Source: Lepeophtheirus salmonis (Eukaryota; Arthropoda; Copepoda; Siphonostomatoida; Caligidae). Taken from it: 64,000 nucleotides of DNA. The stretch is from NCBI RefSeq assembly GCF_016086655.4, contig NC_052134.2, forward strand, positions 10,602,001-10,666,000, read 5' to 3'. The notes under the pieces were generated by a model. It did no database searches. It was given only the letters and a program-made list of their open reading frames with translations, and was not told the origin of the DNA. This document shows, piece by piece, positions 36,101-46,672 of the stretch (position 1 is the first letter of the stretch; every line of letters starts with the position of its first letter). The position numbers were made by a program, and so were the translations under genes.

Positions 36101-39100
36101 AATCCATCTCTCGGGTCCACGTTTTGTTGCCCTGTCCCGTAAATAAATCTTAGTCAAAAGACATGATAACAATGGACTGCGCAAGAGCCCATAAGCCCAT
36201 ATACAGAATTGTGAATGAATCATAATTAGAGATAAGAAAAAACAATCTTGATTGATATACATGACGCCTGTTTCCCTTATGGTCTTTTTAGGGCCAAAAA
36301 ATAGGATAAATTTTACCTTGTTGTCTATAAAATTTTTATCGTTCAATTACCTTGTCTTAATATATATATATATATAACCCTGAAGTATATTAAAAATATA
36401 TTATGACATAGTTATAGTGAAATCATAAAATAAAAATGAAGTATTATAATGGAAAAAATAAAATATTTTTCTTTAATTATCTTACTTTTCTTGTCCCTTA
36501 CCGATGATTTTTTTTTTCCCCACAAGCCTAGCTATTTTTAGGGATTTTCTTTGCACATTACATTGATTTAATTCTAATTTCCCTGCCATTAAGTACTATT
36601 CAATGCAAGTGTTAAGTCTTTTTTTATTCATAAATCCATTTGACATAGTTTTATCAAGGTTTTTCGGAAATTTGTCCATTTGTTGTATTAAAAATATCAA
36701 CTTTGAGCCCCAAAAATGGCGTTTTCTTCAATTATGATACATGCATGACGTATTACATTTGAACTAAATACATTAATACATTTTAGGGTCTAACAAATAA
36801 TTAAACAAATCAATGGAGGTATTAAACTTTTCTAAACAGTTTAAGTTCTTCAATTCGTTGGTCCCATTATGATATCCAATAGTTCACTATTTTTCTTAAT
36901 ATTGATGAAAAAAAGGGTGTCATCCTTTTAAAACTTGACTGTTTAACATCCCCAAATGGACGACATTAAAACTGTGATGTCACATGAAAACGCTCTATAC
37001 GTAGAATAGTTGTAAATGAATAAGGAATTGAACATGAACATTCATGTAATGAAGGATTTCAGGAATTAAATAATCTTTTTTTGTGTGTTGATTTATTTAT
37101 TTTATGTACTTAGAATAATAATCAATAAAATAGGTTATTTTAATTCCTGAAAAGATTTATTATCTAATGATTGTATTAATTGTGTGTGATTCATGTATTC
37201 TTTATATGACTCTATCAATTTAATCAATATTAACAAATGGTTAGGTTGGAAGTAGAAGAGTGATACAGTTTGGCGCATTGGTCATGATCTTTTTTGGACT
37301 CTTTCCTAAATTCGGATCCTTTTTCTTAACAATTCCAGATCCCATAGTTGGAGGTATTTTCCTCACAATGTTCAGTATTATTACTGGTGTAGGTCTATCG
37401 AACCTTCAATATATTAGTTTAAACTCCACTCGAAATATGCTCATTTTAGGTATTTCCATTTTTTTCCCATTGGTAAGTACATAATTGTGCTAGGTTAACA
37501 CAAAAACAATCTTTAAAAAATGCAAGAATAAGAGCAATGCCCAATTTATTTCAGACCAATATTTGATAGATAATTTGGTCAATTACAGGCTTTCTGGGAT
37601 GACTTGAGTTACCCAAGAGTTTAGAACCTTCATTTGATATATGACCATTCAAATAGAAAATCTATCAGTTTCTAACTGTGCCCATGAACTTGTGTTACTT
37701 TAAGTGCAATTTATGACCCCTTCAAAGGATCAATCAGAATAATTTGATGATAGAAATGGATGATAATCATTTGTCAAGGAATGAAAAATATTATACAGAT
37801 TCGATTTTGAGACCAAATCCCTCTGGCTTGTTTTTGTGTTGACCGTGCCACAATTATCATTTATTATTCTATCTGTCTTTTTTTTAACCATCATATTTGT
37901 ATTATAAAGATGATTCAAAGATGGGCTGATAATGAAGATAATCAAGAAAAACTTGAAACTGGCTTTCAATTCTTGGATCAAGTGATTCTCATCATTCTAA
38001 AAACTGGAATGTTTGTTGGTGGAGTTTTGGGACTATTCTTGGACAATACGATTCCAGGTGAGTCTATTTTACTTGTACTCATTACAATACCGAGTGGTCC
38101 ATTAAAATCTGAACTTTGAATTTTAAACTTCAACAAGATATAATTAATTAATTAACAATATAATTTCAACAAAAATATTTCTATGAATAGTTTTGTGTAG
38201 TAGCTCTCATAGTCATTTATGTAGCCGACATAAGCGGCGATGATGGCTTCTAGGGGGGCGGCGAAAGGACTGGGACCTATTGCAGATGTAGAAATCTGAC
38301 ATAGCGTCTCAGTGCTGGCTGACAGTCGCTTTGAAGACCTCGCTGTTTGAATGACAGATTCTGCAGGCATTTCCCTATACATGCGCCCAAATGTTTAGTC
38401 AAGGAGGTTAGTATCAGGCTGTAGGGGGGCGAAAAGTGTCAGAAAAGAGTTTAAAATAATTTAAAATACTCATTCAAAAGAGTCTTACAACGAAGGAGAT
38501 GGTTTTATTTGATTGCTGGTGTCAAAGTGGTCTGTCCACCCTTACAAGGCTCTTTACACAAACTTTTTTGGACAGTTTTGTATGAAACTCTGTGGTATTT
38601 TTCATGGACCCTAATGGATTTGAGGGGATTGACCTGGGCTGTTTTCTTTAACTCCCCCGAGTCCAGTTTAGCCCTTTTGACAGAGCTCTTACGTTTTTGT
38701 CTTGCTGACGGCGCAAACAGTGGTCCTGGAGGTACCCAACTGCTTGGAGTGGGCAAATGTAAATTCTTCGATCACGTTCAAGTGTTATTTCCCCTACTTG
38801 TACGTAAGCTAGAGAGCTCAGATTTGTTTTGTTCTGTAACTAATTGTTAATGCTTTAATATATCGAAATATGAATAAATTTCAATCACTTTTCCTTAATT
38901 AATTGTTGAATAAGTAAGTGTTCAGATTTCAATGGAGTACCTGGAATGTATTGATGACAATTTAATCTAATTGCTCACAGGATCTCCGGATGAAAGAGGA
39001 ATTACTAAATGGAATGAGCATGCAAAGTCTGGTCAAGATTATTCTTCCTCAACATATGATATTCCGTTTATTACCACATATCTTCGTCGGTTAGTTTATC

Positions 39101-39917
39101 CCTTCTATAATTATTTTTTTTCAACCAATCCCTACTTTTGTATTCCCTCGTGTGATAATACAAATTCTGCATGATTATTCCAGGTCTCTAGAATTCCATG
39201 ATTAACCCTATAGCGCCATACAGGTTTTGGAATCCTTGATTTGAGCACTTTGACAATTTTTTGGCTCAAAAACTTAATGAAGGCATTTGTATTCTAAATA
39301 TATAATCACTGGATCATTTAATAAAAGAAAAATATTTTTTTTTACTTGTGGCTAGTCCTCGATTGAAATCACATGTTCATTGAAAATTGAAAAATCTAAT
39401 TTTATAGGTGTCATATGGAGAAAATCATACATTTTACTGTATCAGTAAAAACAACCACTCAAAATTCTTATTTTCTTACCAAAAACTGAAAAACCTCCAT
39501 TTTCAAAACAATAAAAAATCTTTAATTTAAGGCAGTTAAAAAAATAAAACATTTATATTTTTTTAAATGAACAAGGATTATGATTTCAAAAAATCAGAAA
39601 ATAATGACCATTCATATAGGGTAAGAAAGGTGTTTGCAAGGGGCATCCCCCTTCCAAAATCCATGAACTATTTTCGTTATCACACAAAAAAATATCAATT
39701 TGCGGGGGAAATTTTAAATGGTAAAACGGGTAAACGTTTTTTTGAAGTTCTAATTTCTAAAAAAATGTGAAAATTCGGGCCTGGGCCAATTATGCAGTGT
39801 CTCCTATTTAATAAAATATATCTTTATATGAAATTCATTTTGATAATTTAATTATCTCTTTTTTATAGATGGAATTGGTCTAGTTATGTTCCATTTTCAC
39901 CTACATTCAATCACTGA
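33174..39917 (+). CDS. SLC23 family nucleobase/ascorbate transporter, 11 exons, 557 aa
   Basis: Coding exons: 33174-33311, 33372-33529, 33587-33801, 34183-34309, 34374-34479, 34544-34685, 34752-35005, 37245-37472, 37910-38057, 38981-39089, 39869-39917 (TGA). All junctions are GT-AG and the 1674 nt stay in frame. The protein is a polytopic membrane carrier for sodium-coupled ascorbate or nucleobase uptake, by family. Visible hallmarks: [10 protein letters not shown] before TM1; the QH motif (Q46-H47, GIQHYLTMFG), split exactly by intron 1; [35 protein letters not shown]; and the family signature [10 protein letters not shown] at about 371-380, followed by [22 protein letters not shown] near the C-terminus resembles vertebrate SVCTs; ITK/VTK rather than LTQ also favours the ascorbate side, but substrate is inference. 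Length is usual for the family. The C-tail is short. The start ATG lies in an exon with an upstream acceptor (33154). Confidence 0.93.
35045..35180 (-). repeat. MITE family A end, inverted, in SLC23 intron 7
   Basis: cgagacgtcactattttgat and gtcatccatttt match the reverse complement of the family A right end (about 960-1015). ttaatattaaggataatag followed by tgaactattggg matches the inner part. It lies within intron 7 (35006-37244). Confidence 0.55.
35461..36141 (+). mobile_element. Internally deleted mariner-like element in SLC23 intron 7
   Basis: The left end acagggtagggtagcaaaac and the inverse of the right end (about 36110-36141, gggacagggcaacaaaacg) are terminal inverted repeats. Inside, on the + strand, are the DNA-binding start (KRVTI, then [16 protein letters not shown], 35598-35680), a piece with [10 protein letters not shown] (about 35800), and then the transposase end [20 protein letters not shown] plus [16 protein letters not shown] (35902-36050). 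The catalytic centre is deleted, so it is non-autonomous. Confidence 0.85.
36640..37010 (+). repeat. MITE family A, rearranged copy in SLC23 intron 7
   Basis: 36870-37005 matches 895-1020 in the same direction (agttcactattt, cttaatattgatgaaaaa, gatgtcacatgaaaacgc). The flanking 36640-36770 matches the family's left end but inverted (ccccaaaaatggcgtttt). The copy is therefore a rearranged or nested pair. Confidence 0.55.
37600..37870 (+). repeat. Interspersed repeat in SLC23 intron 8
   Basis: Shares with 30380-30600 the ordered strings tctaactgtgcc/acttctaattc, gatcaatcagaataatttga and ttttgtgttgac, with substitutions. No coding frame. It fills much of intron 8 (37473-37909). Confidence 0.5.
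38090..38955 (-). mobile_element. Internally deleted mariner/Tc1-like element in SLC23 intron 9
   Basis: Ends at about 38095-38120 (gtccattaaaatctgaac) and, inverted, about 38925-38945 (gttcagatttcaatggagta) form terminal inverted repeats. On the minus strand, 38756-38505 encodes the helix-turn-helix N-terminus ([34 protein letters not shown]). 38382-38152 holds the C-terminal end ([16 protein letters not shown]). The catalytic region is missing, so it cannot move alone. It lies between exons 9 and 10. Confidence 0.75.
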
Positions 39918-41800
39918 AGGATGTAATCGAGGCTATGATTTGTTTTCAAGCCAATCTCGTTAAGCATTAACATTTCCACATTGTAAACAATATTTCTACT
40001 TATGTTCTCTTAATAATATGTAAATCTATTTATATCCCATATCTCGAGCTTATTTTACTACTTATCAAATATGTTGTTGACATACCTATAGTGAACTAGT
40101 TATATCCAAGTAAAGATACACTAAGGAAAGTCACGTCGAGTTTTTTTATCCATTTGCAATCTCGACCACTGATGCATAATACAATGTAGTGATGTAATGT
40201 GTGTGTTTTTTAGGTGAACGTTTTTGGGATTGGTACTTCTTAGCAGTTGTCATTATTATTCAATTTCTGAGGTGTGAACTACCTTTCCTTCTACATTCAA
40301 TTACATTAAAATTCTTATTAAAAAATTGTCTGTACGCATAAAAGAAAGAGATTCATCTTGAGGATTTGTTGAGGAGTTATAATTGTAAGTCCTTGCTCGA
40401 CTCAGAGTAGAATTCAGGATCGACATTGGAGTAATTCTTGTAAATGTCCTTGTTTATTTTCTTCCCCCCTCCCTTGTCACAGCTGATTGTAGCTGCTCTC
40501 CTCCAAAACATGTTTCAATTTTTCAGGGGTACCATGTTGGTTTTGGTCTACTTTTTTAAACGATTTTCATTATTATTAATGTAAGTCCCACCAGTTTGTT
40601 AAAATTCTGCTATTTTTTGGATGAAAAACGGGCTATATCCAGATTTCTCTTATATCCAAAGTATTTGTATATAAAAAGCACAATTTTTGGATACTTTTAT
40701 AAATAAGTATTTTTGAAACTTTCTATATTGATACAACCAGTGTTTCATTAGATCCTGTTTTTCACTGATCATCGAGGATTTTTAGCTTATATTTCAGTAA
40801 AAGTTTTTTCGGATGGCACGCATAATATGGTTTCGTATTGATAAAAAACAATAAGAAACGAATTGAAAATGAAGCATTCATGTCAAAAACTTTGGCGTCA
40901 GCTTTTCATTTGTGCTCTTAAAAAAGAAAAAAATCTTACCGTTTTTGAATACTATTTTTTTATTCAACTTTGTACTAAAAGATTATTTAAGAATTAAAAT
41001 TTTCTAACGATACAAAAAATCAATATAATTTAAATATTACGCAGAATACACATAAATTTAGCTAGGTATAAAATATAATAACAAAGGAGAGAACACGACA
41101 TTCATTCATTAAAGTTGTAGATAAAAAGGGGACTAAGGTCACGTTTTTCATCTCCTTCTAGATCAGGAAGTCTAGTAAGTCCTTTGTTAAAACGTCCTTT
41201 CATCTGTTGAGAAGCCGTGGAATGACTATTCTTCTCAAAATCTAGAATATTGACCCGATCCAGAATAAGTTTGTTTTAATTTTTATTCCGTAAATAACTC
41301 TTTGGATCCCTCTAATAACATATTCGATTTTAAAAGCATCTAGGAACAGAGGCAAGTTGATACTTGCTAATCTGAAGGCTCAAGATTAACCTTATAGGCT
41401 TCTGAGCAAGACTATCCACCATTCTTATCAGTAGTAATATCTTAGGACAGCTATAAAATATATAAAAAGAAGTTTCAAACTTCGTATTATAAAAATTCTA
41501 TCCTCTGCTTCAAGTTGAGACTTGTTTGTAAAATGGAAGATGTCGCTAATATGTATTTAAACCATTTATCCCCGAGGTTAAAGATTGGATTCCGAAAAAT
41601 CACGTTTGAATCCATTTTAACTTTAAAATATACTGTAATTCTTCTCTTCTGCTATTATACAAATGCAATTGAAGTTATTTTTATTATTCGAGATGCATCA
41701 TCTAAGAAAAACAGTACAAAGTATCTATCGTGCTGGTAAATTAGCCTACCAAATATTTGGAATATTGATACCTTCAGTCTCAGTTTTTTAAAATGTTACA
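39918..41800. other. Gene-poor region downstream of the SLC23 gene
   Basis: No host exon was recognised and no AATAAA stands close after the SLC23 stop, so its 3' end is unknown. Short frames at 39567-39770 (intron 10) and 41515-41739 have no domain and amino-acid content typical of AT-rich noise. 40440-40560 is slightly GC-richer, without a frame. Confidence 0.4.
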
Positions 41801-41814
41801 TCAAGATGATTCCA

Positions 41815-42170
41815 GAAACTCTAAATATTGATGACAAACCAAGAAGTGGACACACGAGGTCAGCTAGCAATACTGACATAGTCTAGAAACTTAAAGCAAA
41901 AATTTAGGAACCCCTACAGATCAATGGCTAAAATTGCAAAGCAGATCAATATGTCAAGAACTTTGATGAATCGAATCATCCATAAGGATCTAGAATCTCA
42001 AGTTTCGTTACGGTCAGAATATTAATGATGAAGTGTATTGAAAAATGTCAAAATTTATTATAACTTTGGACGTGGAAAGGGTCTGTTATAATTTTGGACG
42101 AGAAGAAATGGGACCTGGATCAAAAATTCAACGTACAAAACGACTGAATAATGCCCTCCTCCTAAAAAAG
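41815..42170 (+). pseudogene. Mariner-like transposase N-terminal fragment
   Basis: Broken + frames read PRSGHTRSASNTDIV, KLKAKI, then MAKIAKQINMSRTLMNRIIH and KDLE (the helix-turn-helix DNA-binding region). After further breaks comes a degraded first-Asp block (ILDEKKWDLDQKFNVQND). It looks like the missing N-terminal portion of the family seen at 23309-23900. Stops: at least two, plus frame changes. Confidence 0.7.
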
Positions 42171-42349
42171 TCTCTCCGTAGAGCTCCAAACTATTCAAAA
42201 TGGGATTAAGAGTAAATCCCTTATGGTTTTGACAGGGGTACAAATGTATTATTCGTGAATTTTGCAATTTTAAATAAAGGTTTAGTAAATTTGATAATTT
42301 ATTCGTCTTTAAGTTCCTCTTTTGCTTTTTCAATTTAAGATATACACAT

Positions 42350-42591
42350 ATACAGGGTCGTTCATGTAAATCTGGATCATCTTTAGCTGCATCCTGATCA
42401 ATGAAGGTACCAAGAAAAGTCTGTGAAGAAGACTTTGTCCTAGTACTTGATGATGGAGGCCTTGAAGGATTGGATGTTCTCGAGTGAATTGACAGAACCT
42501 TCCTCTCTAACTCCCCCTTAAAGAAGTAATCCATGGCGTTCATATTAGGGGAGTTAGAGTTCTGCGATTTTGGAAGATGGACCGAATTCAA
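42350..42591 (-). pseudogene. Mariner-like transposase C-terminal fragment
   Basis: The minus-strand frame reads NSPNMNAMDYFFKGELERK, a degraded third-Asp block, then a frameshifted tail (SIHSRTSNPSRP) corresponding to the helix after it. Its far end (FLGTFIDQDAAKDDPDLHE) looks like terminal non-coding sequence read through. It is convergent with the fragment at 41815-42170, so two different insertions abut. Confidence 0.55.
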
Positions 42592-42599
42592 ACACTCCT

Positions 42600-43286
42600 C
42601 CTTTGCTTACCATGTATAGAAGTTATCTTTTTCGCCAAAAGATACATTGACCACCCTATCTCTATTCTTGTTCCTTCTAAAAGAGAGTTGATAATATCGT
42701 TAAAGTTTCTTGATATTAAGCATGATGATAAGTATTACCAAATGATGTCAAAAAACTATAAAAAACACGATTCAAATTTTTTTTAAATGATCATCAATTT
42801 TCTGACATTTTGCCCCTACATTTTTTACGCATAAATTTTTACCGCTAGTTATTTTTTCTCGGGGAGATTTTGTCGCCTGACATCTTCGCCTCCTTTTTAT
42901 ATTTTTTTATTATCGGGTCGAACTTTGCTGTTGTATCTCGATGAGATTAACTATATAGCTAGGAGAAGAAGAAAAAAAGAATTATGATAAAACATTAATC
43001 CGTAATCGTGTGCTGTTTATATATTTAATATAGTAAGAAAATAATATTTATTTTCCGAAGATGGTGGGTAGCCTCTTATTTCTCTATCGTATCTACTTTT
43101 ACTATCAACGAGATGAAATAGGTTACGAAGGTACATTTTTTTTCTTGGATTTATCTCATTTGGCCTTAGTCTTGAGCACTATACACATAGAAAGTGTACG
43201 TCTTTTCAGAAAATACATGGGTTGACATAAACAATAATAAAGACTCTCTCAGCTTGACAATTGGAGTATTTTTGTATACAAGGGTT
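42600..43286. other. Gene-poor stretch
   Basis: No gene. 42780-42920 has repeated themes (ttttctgacattttgcccc, ggagattttgtcgcctgaca) like a degenerate minisatellite. A similar texture recurs at 59990-60130. Confidence 0.35.
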
Positions 43287-43862
43287 TCACTTCTTGAGAG
43301 TTCCTTTAGTTTTGTGTAGCCAGGGTTCTTTTGAAGAACTTTTTTTTGATCTGGTATTGATCGGGGTTTCCTTCAAATCATGAATATGAATCAATTCCGG
43401 GAAATTTGTTCGAAGATCTTCTCCTGCTTTGAGACAATACGAGGCGGGATCAGCGAGGAAAACTGTAAGTCTACACCGGACAAAATCTTCTCCCAATAAC
43501 TTATAAACTGAGCTTATGACGATGTTCTTTACATTGTTTACGTTGGCAATCTCAGTATGAAACAAGTGAATAAGGTAAGGTCTACAATATAAATGTCTGT
43601 CAAAATGGCCAATCAAAATTGCCGTTATTGACCTCCCTTGATGATCTTTTGTCTTATCTATTGCAACGAAAATAGTCCTTTCTATCCCCTCTTCTTTTAT
43701 TCTATTCAAAACTCCTTCACATACTTCTCTGACCAAGTTGTTAACGGCCCATCGATCTGGTGTAGTTTTTACGGTACATTTTTCAATGAACTTGGATAAA
43801 TTGAGATGATTCAGGACATTTAAAGGGATGCTACACGACAAAAATAACTTTTCTAAATACAA
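43287..43862 (-). pseudogene. hAT-type transposase fragment (DUF659-like)
   Basis: A 191-codon open frame contains SIPLNVLNHLNLSKFIEKC, then FVAIDKTKDHQGRSITAILI (the Asp-containing strand typical of the hAT/DUF659 fold) and RLTVFLADPASYCLKAGEDL followed by FPELIHIHDLKE. It ends just before the expected second catalytic block with a low-complexity tail. The N-terminal BED finger and the C-terminal dimerisation region are missing. The length of the open frame suggests a fairly young insertion; domestication is possible but unsupported. Confidence 0.65.
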
Positions 43863-45599
43863 ATTGAATGATGTGCCGTTTAATTATCCTTCATCTCCTT
43901 GAATCTTGTGTTTCTTGAAGACTTAAGCTGTTGTCGGATAGGAGGTTTTGGAGAGGAAGATTATTAGCCATAAATAAATAGATGAGAACAAGAAACCTCT
44001 AAAACAGCAAGACATAATTTTATTCTCGAAATCATAATTCCACACATCTGTACCTCCATTGTTAGATACCCATGAAAAACGGAACGTTTTCTTCAGCATG
44101 GTGCGCCTGAGAGATCAGTAAGGGAAAGTTACTTTATTGACGATTAGTAGAATACTCAGGAGAAGTTGTTTAAAGGATGCAAGGGCCCCTACAATTGACG
44201 TACCAAAGTGATTTTCTTATTATTAAAAGGTTGCAAGAATTGAATTTCAACTATCATCTGTCGCTGTCTCCGATTTCGATATAAAAAGAGAAAGTATGAT
44301 GCACGGACAAACTTTTACAGGATACCCGAAAAAATTTCATTGTGTAAAGAATTATATAGTAGGTCGTTCCTTTATAGTATTACGAAATATTTTATCCAAA
44401 AAGAAACAGAAAAAAAAGTCCGTGATTATTATGTAGTTAGCTAAATAAGTCAATCATACCAAACTAAGTACTTCTGGGGATTTATGGATTGTCAAATCGC
44501 TGGAATTATCTTCTTGAAAGAGACATTGATCATATCGAAAATAATTTTTTTAATTAATGTATGATTCTAAATTACAAAATTAGTTATTGATTCACAAACA
44601 TATTGAAATTTGTTACCCATGTAAATGATAGAAAACAAATATTCGCTTTTTCAAATAGCTTTGATAAAAGGTAACTGACTCACATTAAATATTTTCATAC
44701 TTTTCATAAAAAGATGTCACATATTGTTATAGCAAACTGCGTAGGACGTACCACTAATGAACGGAGTATAAGCCTCGTTAAAAGTAATTTGACACATTTC
44801 TTTGCTTACTCATAGTAAGTATGTAAAAACTTAGTATCTAACCAATAAGACAGATTGGATAATGGCAAATTGGCCAGCAATCTATATAAATAATGTCTGA
44901 GGCATGTGTATTCTATCTAATTTATATAAATTGGATAATTTCATCTCTTTGTATTCGATCTCCAATATTTATCATTGTGTTAAATATAAAAATCATCAGA
45001 TGTTGGATTCTATTAAAAATTACAAAAAAACCTTCATGATGTCAAAGCACTCAATCCATGATGATATTAATTAACGATTATTAAGAATAATGTAAGTTTA
45101 AGATGTTTTATTATATAAACTAAGGATATTTAAGTAAGCTTTAATAATATTATTCATCTTGAAAGCAGTTAGATATATCCTTGTGATATTAATAAATAAT
45201 GGTTGAATAGCCAGAACATACATTATGTCAATAAAATTATAGTATTGAAAATATTTTAGGTTCCATGTCTAATTTGAATTTGAAACTTGGATTATGAATT
45301 TGTAATTAATAATGTATTTTAATTTCAATTTTATTAAGGCAAAAATTACTCGAGGTATAATGATTCAATTAATTGTATTTATTGAAAATTTGATAAGTTA
45401 CAAATTTATATTTGTATTGTTACATAATTATAATAGTTTTTTAAAAATATCAACACTTACCACCGAAAATAAAAATATTGATATTAATTGCAAAGCTTAG
45501 GACAATAACCATAGCCATAGGAAGTGGGAGCCTAAAGTTTAAATACGTTTTTGTCCATATTTAATTATTTTTTTAGTAGGCCTTAAAATTTATTATCAG
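43863..45599. other. AT-rich stretch, no gene recognised
   Basis: Only short AT-rich frames (for example 45312-45500) without domain features. 43863-44300 may contain the outer part of the hAT element, but no terminal repeat was identified. Confidence 0.4.
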
Positions 45600-45849
45600 T
45601 GTACAAGACGGGAGATTTTAAATCCGGAACAAGTTTAGACCACAATATCTTGACAAACCTGAGATCTATGCTTATAAAAGTTTAATCATCCGATTTGGCA
45701 GACAAGACTGTATATGAAAAAATTCAAAATTCTAGAGATGTCCTCCGAATACGAACATCGTATACCATTACCGTTGTATCTCCATGTCTAGCGCATGCCT
45801 TAGGATACAAATAACTTAAATGTTTAAATATATATAAAAAAAGACCCAG

Positions 45850-46150
45850 TGTCATTCCAAAAAATTTAATTTGAGCAGTTTGTCCAAATCAGCTAATTGA
45901 AATTGGATTTATTCCGGAAAAACCAACACTTTTAAGACCTCCATGTTTTTGGCACAGGAAATGAGGCCCCCTAGCTCGCCGGACCTGAAACCTTGGACTA
46001 CAATATGTTGAGTATCTTTGAGAGATAGTCCAATAAATATGCACATAACATTGTTGACCCATTGTGGGCTTCCATCCTAAAGGAGTGGCCAACATGGACA
46101 AGGAATTCATTTTCATGATTGAAGAACAATGTGAAATGAATCATGAGAGA
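45850..46150 (+). pseudogene. Tc1-like transposase C-terminal remnant
   Basis: Frameshifted + frames read LPDLKPLDYNMLSIFERDS (third-Asp block), then KYAHNIVDPLWASILKEW and a degraded end. It is followed by acccagatttgactgtaca, the kind of terminal repeat found at ends of copepod Tc1-like elements, which is also the beginning of the neighbouring fold-back element. Confidence 0.6.
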
Positions 46151-46151
46151 G

Positions 46152-46664
46152 AAGTAATATTTCATTTTATCATACCCAGATTTGACTGTACATACACATC
46201 TTTTCTATGATTGCCATTATCAAAAAAAAGCCATAAACATGTGTAACTACAACTGACAAAGAAGATAAATTATATATTTATTCATGCTGAATGTCTATTA
46301 CAACATCATTAGAGAATAAATAAGGCAAAATCATTCATAGCAATTGTATTCTTCCAAATCTTGTTTACAATTTGTTTGGATGAGGAAAATGTTTACCACG
46401 AGGACAGCTGTAGAGTGCTGATCACTGGTCATTTTCCACAACCAAATAAATTGTAAAGAAGATTTGGAAGAATACAATTGCTAAGAACGATTTTGCACTA
46501 TTTATTCTCTAATTATGCCATAATGGACATTCAACATTAAAAAATATACAACTTATCCTCTGTTTTAGATTTAGTAAGACTTGCGTTTGAAATTTTGTCA
46601 TGTTGACAATTCCATAAACTATGTGTACTGTCAAATCCGGGTACAATAAAATTAAATATTACTT
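46152..46664. repeat. 513-bp fold-back element, arms about 235 bp
   Basis: The left arm starts aagtaatattt and the right arm ends aaatattactt. Matching inner blocks include acccagatttgactgtac / gtactgtcaaatccgggt, gcaattgtattcttccaaat / atttggaagaatacaattgc, and ggaaaatg / cattttcc around a spacer of about 38 bases. No coding frame. The arms match a Tc1-like end, so it is probably a non-autonomous fold-back derivative of that family. Confidence 0.9.
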
Positions 46665-46672
46665 TTTGTTTT

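Noticed and set aside
38509..38850. 113-codon plus-strand frame in SLC23 intron 9
   Set aside because: It is antisense to the N-terminal part of a mariner-like transposase, which explains its openness and GC content.
40214..40270. Possible alternative last exon for the SLC23 gene (AG before gtgaacg, GT after ctgag)
   Set aside because: Joining it to exon 10 gives an immediate stop; the exon at 39869-39917 preserves the frame and matches the expected tail position.
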